A stretch of DNA of 64,000 bases from assembly GCF_027923385.1 (NCBI RefSeq), contig NZ_BSEC01000006.1:82932-146931 (forward strand), in the 5' to 3' direction. The notes beneath the pieces are model-generated. The model was not told the origin of the DNA. It saw only the letters and a program-made list of their open reading frames with translations, and ran no database searches. This document shows, in pieces, positions 58,856 through 64,000 of this stretch (positions within the stretch are counted from its first letter, which is position 1; every line of letters starts with the position of its first letter). Made by a program: the position numbers and the translations under genes. This DNA comes from Methylocystis echinoides. GTDB lineage: Bacteria; Pseudomonadota; Alphaproteobacteria; Rhizobiales; Beijerinckiaceae.

Positions 58856-60178
58856 ATGGCGACGGAAAAGATCACAAAGCGGATCGTGGACGCGCTCAAG
58901 GCTCCGAAACCTTCGAGAGATGGGGTCAAGGTTCGGGAGCATTTCGTGTGGGATCGCGAGCTGCGCGGGTTCGGCGTGCAGGTCATGCCGTCGGGTCTCA
59001 AGAGCTTCGTCATCCAGTATCGCACCCTGGAAGGGAGGAACCGGAGAGCCGTCATCGGGCGCTATGGGCTGATGACGGTCGAAGACGCTCGCAAGCTCGC
59101 CCATGAGAAGCTGGTGGCCGTCTCCAAGGGTGTCGATCCGGTCGCCGAGGAGGCCAAGGCGGCCGGCCTGCTCACCGTCGCCGAAGTCTGCGACTGGTAT
59201 CTGGCCGAAGCGGAGGCCGGGCGGATCCTCGGCCGCCGCCGGCGACCGATCAAGTCGTCCACGCTGGCGATGGACCGCAGCCGCATCGAGGCGCACATCA
59301 AGCCGCTCCTCGGCCGCCGCCAGGTCGCATCGCTCAAGCTCGGCGACGTCGAAGGCGCGCAGGCGGACATCGCGGCCGGCAAGACCTCGAAGCCTCGCGC
59401 GGGCAGCCGCGGCGGCGCCACCACCGGCGGGGAAGGCGTGGCCGCGCGGACCATGTCGACGCTGCATTCCATCCTTGAGCACGCGGTTCGCCTCGGGAAG
59501 ATCGAAGCCAATCCCGCGAAGGGCGTGCGCAGGCTCGCCAGCGCACCGCGTGAACGGCGGCTCAGCCGGAGCGAGATCGAACGGCTGGGCAAGACGCTGC
59601 GGGCGGCCGCGGAGGAGGGTGAGCATCCGACGGGGCTCGCGGCTATTCGCTTCCTCCTCCTGACCGGCTTCCGGCGCATGGAAGCGCTCGGGCTACAGGG
59701 CACCTGGCTCGATGAAGAGGAATGCGCCATTCGCTTTCCGGATACCAAGAGCGGCGCGCAGATTCGCGTGATCGGCCAAGCCGCTATCGATCTGCTTCTC
59801 GACCAGCCGAAAACCAAGTCCCCCTTCTTTTTTCCGGCCGATTGGGGTGAAGGGCATTTCATCGGCGTCGTGCGCGTTCTCGATCGCGTCTGTCAGAAGG
59901 CCGAGCTGGCGGACATCACTCCGCACACGTTGCGCCACACCTACGCGAGCCTTGCGGGCGATCTCGGCTTCTCCGAGCTGACGATCGCGGCGCTGCTCGG
60001 CCATTCCGCCAGGGGCGTCACGCAACGCTACGTTCATATCGACGAAGCGCTTAGGATGACGGCTGACCGGGTTGCCGACGAGATGGCCGACCTGCTCGAT
60101 GGGCGGGCGACGCCCACACGCTCTCGCTCCGCTCGCCGGGATCGGTCCGAGCGGAACCTGGAACCGACCAGGGTGTGA
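58856..60178 (+). CDS. int: Tyrosine recombinase integrase
   Basis: 440-residue phage/ICE-type integrase. An N-terminal DUF4102-like arm-binding domain (WDRELRGFGVQVMPSGLKSF; IGRYGLMTVEDARKLAHEKL) is followed by a core-binding domain and the catalytic domain, with Arg in LTGFRRMEALGL, Lys in DTKSGAQIRV, His-x-x-Arg in HTLRHTYASL, His in LGHSARGVTQ and the nucleophile Tyr in RYVHID. It should catalyse integration at the tRNA-Gly site at 58611. The gene ends directly at the first AbiE operator palindrome. Confidence 0.93.
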   Translation: MATEKITKRIVDALKAPKPSRDGVKVREHFVWDRELRGFGVQVMPSGLKSFVIQYRTLEGRNRRAVIGRYGLMTVEDARKLAHEKLVAVSKGVDPVAEEAKAAGLLTVAEVCDWYLAEAEAGRILGRRRRPIKSSTLAMDRSRIEAHIKPLLGRRQVASLKLGDVEGAQADIAAGKTSKPRAGSRGGATTGGEGVAARTMSTLHSILEHAVRLGKIEANPAKGVRRLASAPRERRLSRSEIERLGKTLRAAAEEGEHPTGLAAIRFLLLTGFRRMEALGLQGTWLDEEECAIRFPDTKSGAQIRVIGQAAIDLLLDQPKTKSPFFFPADWGEGHFIGVVRVLDRVCQKAELADITPHTLRHTYASLAGDLGFSELTIAALLGHSARGVTQRYVHIDEALRMTADRVADEMADLLDGRATPTRSRSARRDRSERNLEPTRV

Positions 60179-60299
60179 GTGTCCGAAGTTTGCGACAAAC
60201 TTCGGACACCAGGGTTCGCGCGCTTTGTCCGAAAAATGTAGTATTCTTCGGACACCAGCTTGCGTCATGTCCGAAAAATGTATCATATTTCGGACATGA
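60179..60299 (+). promoter_or_regulatory. Three AbiE operator palindromes
   Basis: Three sites have the same plan TGTCCGAA-N13-TTCGGACA: 60180-60208, 60226-60254 and 60268-60296. The first extends to a perfect 14-base inverted repeat (60179-60192 and 60196-60209). The third overlaps the abiEi start codon. Centre-to-centre distances are 46 and 42 bases, near four DNA turns. AbiEi antitoxins repress their own operon by binding inverted repeats, so these are likely its operators. Confidence 0.8.
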
Positions 60300-60964
60300 C
60301 GACCTTAGCGCATGAAACCGACCTTCGCTCCCGGCTGCTCGCCCGGATCGCCTCCAGCCCGAACGAGGTCTGGACGCCCGGCGATTTTGCCGACCTTGGC
60401 AGCCGCGCCGCCGTCGACAAGACCCTGCAGCGCCTCGCCACCGCAGGCGAGCTGCGCCGTATCGACCGCGGTCTCTACGACCAGCCCCGCAAGAATGATC
60501 TGACCAGCCGCCCCACCGTGCCCGACTATCGCGCCGTCATCCGCGCCGTCACCCGCCGCGACCAGGCGCGCGCCGTGGTGGACGGCATGACCGCTGCCAA
60601 CGATCTCGGCCTCACCACCGCCGTCCCGGCGCGCATCGAGGTGCTGGTCGACGCGCGTCTGAAACCAATCAAGCTCGGTAGCCAAGAGATCCACTTCAAG
60701 TTCGCCGCGCCTAGCCGCCTCTATTGGGCCGGCCGGCCAGCCATGCGCGTTGTCCAGGCGCTGCACTGGATGCAGGACATGCTTGCGCAGGACGATGAGC
60801 GCGCCCGCGTCCAGGCCGCGCTGCGCCGCCTTTTCGGCGACCCGCAGCACGGGCAGGCGATCCGTGACGATCTACGCGCCGGCCTATCCGCGCTTCCGAT
60901 CTGGATGCAGGAGTTCTTGCGAGGCCTGCTCAGCGCAACCGATGCGGACGAGGGCCAGTCATGA
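60296..60964 (+). CDS. abiEi: AbiEi-type antitoxin (DUF6088)
   Basis: 222 residues. An N-terminal winged helix (NEVWTPGDFADLGSRAAVDK, TLQRLATAGELRRIDRGLY) is followed by the AbiEi antitoxin fold (AVVDGMTAANDLGLTTAVPA; IHFKFAAPSRLYW). It neutralises AbiEii and represses the operon. ATG 60296 is the only good start after the repeats; it has no ribosome-binding site and lies about 10 bases after a TATCAT, so the mRNA may be leaderless. It overlaps abiEii by 4 bases. Confidence 0.88.
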   Translation: MTTLAHETDLRSRLLARIASSPNEVWTPGDFADLGSRAAVDKTLQRLATAGELRRIDRGLYDQPRKNDLTSRPTVPDYRAVIRAVTRRDQARAVVDGMTAANDLGLTTAVPARIEVLVDARLKPIKLGSQEIHFKFAAPSRLYWAGRPAMRVVQALHWMQDMLAQDDERARVQAALRRLFGDPQHGQAIRDDLRAGLSALPIWMQEFLRGLLSATDADEGQS

Positions 60965-62013
60965 CCAGCACCGCGTACAGGCAGGTCATCGCCGCGCCGC
61001 CGAGTGACCGGCTTGACCTGTTTCTCACCACCGCCAATCGGCTTGGCACGCCGATCGGCAATGTGGAGAAGGATTTCTGGGTCTGCTGGACGCTGAATGC
61101 GCTCTATCACGAGCGGCCTGATGGAGGACCGCGCCTCCTGTTCAAGGGCGGCACCTCGCTGTCGAAGGCCTATAACCTGATCGAGCGCTTTTCCGAGGAC
61201 ATCGACGTCACGGTCTTCCGTAACGACCTTGACGAGGCTGCTTCGGTCGAGGAACTGGAGGCTCTGTCGAACAAAAAGCGCCGTGCCAAGCTCGATGCGA
61301 TACGGGATGCGTGCTGTGCCTATATTACAGGCCCGCTCCACGAATTCCTAGGCGCACAGCTCGCCGACGTCACCAATGGGGCCGGACGTGTCGAGGTCGA
61401 CGAAGCCGATCCCGACGGACAGACACTGCTCGTCTGGTATCCCGAGGTCGAGCCACGCGACGGAGCCTATGTGCGGCCGGCCGTGCGGATCGAGTCCGGC
61501 GCGAAGTCAGCTCTTGACCCCAACCGTCCTGTTACGATTCGACCCTATGTCAGTGAGGAGGCCGGCGGGCTCGAACTGGCGATCGCTGACGTCACAACGA
61601 TCGAAGCCACCCGTACCTTCTGGGACAAGGTTGTGATCGCCCATGGCTTGCGGCTCTGGTACGAGCGACGCGGCGTGCTCCGGCAGGAAGGCCAGCGCGT
61701 GTCGCGGCACTATTACGACCTCCATTGCCTGCTCGGCTCGGAGGTCGGGCGAGTGGCGCTTGCGGACCCCAGCCTCGGCGCCGATTGCGTGCGACACGCG
61801 CGCATGTTCTTCGACCGCCCCGACTATGATCTGGCTTCCGCCGTTCCGGGCTCATTCGCCGTCGCGCCGACCGGTGCGATGATCGATGCGCTCAGCCGTG
61901 ACTACGCCAACACCACCGCGATGATCTTTGGCGTCGCCCCGGATTTTCAGGCGATCTTGAGGTCGGTTGGGGAAATCGAGCGGATTGCAAATGCGATAAC
62001 GCGGAATGCCTGA
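60961..62013 (+). CDS. abiEii: AbiEii-type nucleotidyltransferase toxin
   Basis: 350 residues. The nucleotidyltransferase motif is FKGGTSLSKAYNLIERFSED followed by IDVTVF, with GG/S, Lys and the Asp-x-Asp metal site, and a later conserved TFWDKVVIAHGL motif of the AbiEii/type IV toxins. Such enzymes stop growth by modifying RNA (in some members tRNA) and cause abortive phage infection or help keep the element. Full length. Confidence 0.9.
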   Translation: MTSTAYRQVIAAPPSDRLDLFLTTANRLGTPIGNVEKDFWVCWTLNALYHERPDGGPRLLFKGGTSLSKAYNLIERFSEDIDVTVFRNDLDEAASVEELEALSNKKRRAKLDAIRDACCAYITGPLHEFLGAQLADVTNGAGRVEVDEADPDGQTLLVWYPEVEPRDGAYVRPAVRIESGAKSALDPNRPVTIRPYVSEEAGGLELAIADVTTIEATRTFWDKVVIAHGLRLWYERRGVLRQEGQRVSRHYYDLHCLLGSEVGRVALADPSLGADCVRHARMFFDRPDYDLASAVPGSFAVAPTGAMIDALSRDYANTTAMIFGVAPDFQAILRSVGEIERIANAITRNA

Positions 62014-62023
62014 ATGGTCGCTT

Positions 62024-62079
62024 TCCCGAAAATTCCCGTAAGGCCGGCATTTTTCTTGTTACTCCCGATATTTCCCGTA
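62024..62079. repeat. Direct repeat pair after abiEii
   Basis: TCCCGAAAATTCCCGTA (62024-62040) and TCCCGATATTTCCCGTA (62063-62079) match at 15 of 17 positions, 39 bases apart. AT/CCCG-phased repeats like this occur at arm-binding sites near element ends. They lie just before the point where degP sequence begins. Confidence 0.5.
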
Positions 62080-62120
62080 TTTTCGCAATGGATATCATGT
62101 GCCGGCGGGGGAGCCAAATG

Positions 62121-63050
62121 AACACCTTCGGGATCGATCGCGAGCACGAGGACCCCCGGAGTGCCGTTTCGGGCGAGGGCCGCATCAACTTGCGGATCGA
62201 ATCGGATACCGAGCCTCGGGGGCGCGTAACGACCGCGGGCGATCAGCTGCGGCACGACCCGATTGACAGTGTCGACTGGCACCGCGAATCCGATACCGGC
62301 GCTGCCGCCAGACGGACTGAAAATGGCGGTGTTGACACCTAGCAGGCGGCCGGCGCTGTCGAGGAGAGGCCCCCCGGAATTGCCAGGGTTGATCGCCGCA
62401 TCCGTCTGAATCAGACCACGGATCGGCAGATCGCCGTCGCCTGGCAACTCGCGGTTGAGGGCCGAGACGATCCCCGTCGTCATCGTCCAGTCGAGACCGA
62501 ATGGGTTGCCAATGGCGAAGACGTTCTGCCCAACACGCAAATCCTTGATGGTCCCCACCGATATCGGCGCCGGGCGGCCCGCGCCGATGCCGATATGCAG
62601 TACCGCCAGATCGTGCTCCGGTGCACGTCCGACGAGGCGCGCGGGAAAGCCGCGACCATCCGCCAATCGCACGATCGCGCGGCTGGCACCGGCGATGACA
62701 TGGTTGTTCGTTACCGCATGGCCAAACCCATCCCAGACGAATCCCGATCCGCTTCCGCTCGGCACGTCGTAAACGCTTCGCGTCCAGGGATCGACCATGC
62801 GCTTTTCCGTCGTGATAAACACAACGCTGTCTCGCGCGTTCTCGAAAATCGCGATCGCACTTTCTTCAGACGCGGCGAGATCACCCCTCGGCGCAACGGT
62901 GCGTGGCTCGGCGAAGCGGCCGAGCAGGATCCCGCTCACGAGCGGGAAACTCTGCCACGCAGCCACGATGAGAAGCGCGGCCACGGTGACGGAAACCAGA
63001 CGGGTGAAGAACCAAAAGTTCAAGCGACGCCTCTCGAATGGAACAATCAC
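62121..63050 (-). pseudogene. degP: DegP/HtrA-type serine protease, truncated before the PDZ domain is complete
   Basis: Envelope trypsin-like protease. A membrane anchor (LVSVTVAALLIVAAWQSFPLV) precedes the catalytic triad: His in TNNHVIAG, Asp in PEHDLAVLHIG and Ser in GNSGGPLLDSAG. The PDZ region begins (PPRLGIRFDPQVDAALARNG) and family-like sequence stops after VLAIDPEG near 62120; the frame then runs on through foreign sequence to a stop at 61947. Substrate gating by PDZ is lost, although the protease domain looks intact. The ATG overlaps the psiE stop by 4 bases. DegP next to PsiE is the end of the tLST order. Confidence 0.85.
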
Positions 63051-63511
63051 GATTGATCGCGACGATCCTGATCGCGCACCAGCCAGTGGACAGCACCAAG
63101 GGCAAGGGCGGCTCCGGCGAGGGCCGCGATCTTGGCCGGACTCGTTTCGCCGAGATCCAGGATGATGAACTTGCGGGCGATCGCAAGCAACGCGATGAGG
63201 ACGATGGTTCGCACCTGCAGAATTCCGAACCTGCGCTCAGTCGCCACCAGTAGCGACCGTTTGAACTCCAGCGCGATCACCACGGTGAAAATCATGCCGA
63301 AGACGACTTGGAACGTGCTGTAATCGAGCGTATCGAGCGCGCCCAAAACCAGTCGGTTCAGCACCTCGCGCAGGAGCGCCCATACAGATGCCACCACGAC
63401 CACGGCGATGATGGCGCTGAGCAGGAAGATGACGACCTGCTCGAATTTCTCGTAGAGCGTCATTGCCGACCATTGTTCGCGGGTCAAACCGGGCGGTCTG
63501 TCGCGTTCCAT
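63047..63511 (-). CDS. psiE: PsiE-family membrane protein
   Basis: 154 residues with four membrane helices (VVIFLLSAIIAVVVVASVWA; FQVVFGMIFTVVIALEF; VRTIVLIALLAIARKFIILD; IAALAGAALALGAVHWLV), the phosphate-starvation-inducible PsiE fold. Its function is unknown; it is a regular tLST member between the Hsp20/KefB genes and degP. GAGGAG precedes the ATG. Confidence 0.88.
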   Translation of the reverse strand: MERDRPPGLTREQWSAMTLYEKFEQVVIFLLSAIIAVVVVASVWALLREVLNRLVLGALDTLDYSTFQVVFGMIFTVVIALEFKRSLLVATERRFGILQVRTIVLIALLAIARKFIILDLGETSPAKIAALAGAALALGAVHWLVRDQDRRDQS

Positions 63512-63532
63512 TGCGATCTCTCCTCAAACATG

Positions 63533-63561
63533 GCCCCCGGGGAACCGGGTTCCCCGGGGGC
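63533..63561 (-). terminator. Perfect 13-base hairpin between hsp20 and psiE
   Basis: GCCCCCGGGGAAC (63533-63545) pairs with GTTCCCCGGGGGC (63549-63561) around 3 bases. No T-tract follows on the minus strand, so it probably tunes or protects transcripts at the hsp20/psiE boundary rather than ending them. Confidence 0.5.
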
Positions 63562-63639
63562 TTCGGCATCTGTATCACACCTGAAATCACGTGGATCGAG
63601 GATGCATGTCAGGCGTCGGCGACTACTCGATCACGCGGA

Positions 63640-64000
63640 TCAGCCGTTCTTGACCTCGATGCGCTTGACCTTCGCCTGTGCCTCCGGTGTCTGGGGAAGC
63701 TTGATGGTCAGCACGCCGTTCTTGAAGGATGCCTGCGCCTTTTCGCCATCCACACCTGGGGGCAGCGGAATGGTCCGGTAAATCGCGCCGTAGCTGCGCT
63801 CGGAGAGATAGTATCCCTTTTTCTCCTCCTGGCGCTCGATCCTCTTTTCGCCTTTCACGGTCAGCATGTCGTCGTTGACCGTGACCTCGATGTCCTTCAT
63901 CTCCATGCCAGGCAACTCGATCGACACTTCGATCGCGTTGTCGGTCTCGACCATGTCGGATCTTGCTTCGCCGCTTCCCCATGGCCAGTCAAAATTCCCA
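63640..64000 (-). CDS. Hsp20/alpha-crystallin protein, 5' end outside window
   Basis: The C-terminal 119 residues of a small heat-shock protein. The alpha-crystallin core is complete: VETDNAIEVSIELPGMEMKD, MLTVKGEKRIERQEEKKGYY, LSERSYGAIYRTIPLPPGVD and FKNGVLTIKLP. The frame is open to the window edge (GNFDWPWGSGEARSD), so the start is to the right. It is the fourth Hsp20 of the window and heads the psiE-degP operon. Confidence 0.92.
   Translation of the reverse strand, partial: GNFDWPWGSGEARSDMVETDNAIEVSIELPGMEMKDIEVTVNDDMLTVKGEKRIERQEEKKGYYLSERSYGAIYRTIPLPPGVDGEKAQASFKNGVLTIKLPQTPEAQAKVKRIEVKNG

Overview
The window is high-GC DNA from an alphaproteobacterium, most likely of the order Hyphomicrobiales (Rhizobiales). 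This is inferred from a FixK-like Crp/Fnr regulator, Rhizobiales-style VirB conjugation genes, KaiB beside a PAS histidine kinase, and multi-domain plasmid/ICE proteins. It is accessory DNA throughout: no ribosomal, core-metabolic or complete tRNA genes are present.

Region 1 (1-23.8 kb) is a stress-tolerance island. It holds ftsH (5' end cut by the window), a frameshifted response regulator, kaiB with a PAS histidine kinase, a KefB/YbaL-type antiporter, a FixK-like regulator, a GAF/PAS/LuxR-type regulator, three tandem Hsp20 genes, an FAD monooxygenase, an aldo/keto reductase, a zinc alcohol dehydrogenase, a universal stress protein, dnaK, hdeD, yfdX and a triple-BON protein. Much of this set recalls the transmissible locus of stress tolerance (tLST, also called LHR). 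Six of the promoters share an FNR-type palindrome CTGAC-N4-RTCAN placed at a nearly constant distance from a -10-like hexamer, and a seventh, weaker copy precedes the antiporter. This suggests one regulon, probably served by the FixK-like protein at 5.6-6.3 kb.

Region 2 (22.9-58.6 kb) is conjugative/ICE DNA. A complete VirB1-VirB11 operon runs leftwards and ends in virD4, which is split by an IS21-family element. A rightward set of secreted proteins, two nuclease-fold proteins and an SSB follows. A LuxR-type receptor lies at one end of the transfer region and a LuxI-type AHL synthase at the other, which points to quorum-sensing control. Further right are a TOPRIM protein, a 1,696-residue DNA methylase-helicase, a ParB-like protein and several small proteins of unknown function. 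No relaxase gene was recognised.

Region 3 (58.6-62.1 kb) begins with the 3' fragment of a tRNA-Gly gene (an att site), followed by a tyrosine recombinase and an AbiEi/AbiEii toxin-antitoxin pair preceded by three identical-geometry operator palindromes.

Region 4 (62.1-64 kb) returns to stress genes: degP with its PDZ end cut off, psiE and a fourth Hsp20 that runs off the window. The mobile DNA therefore either sits inside a stress island or joins two of them. I had only the sequence; family names come from motif recognition, and regulatory proposals are inference.
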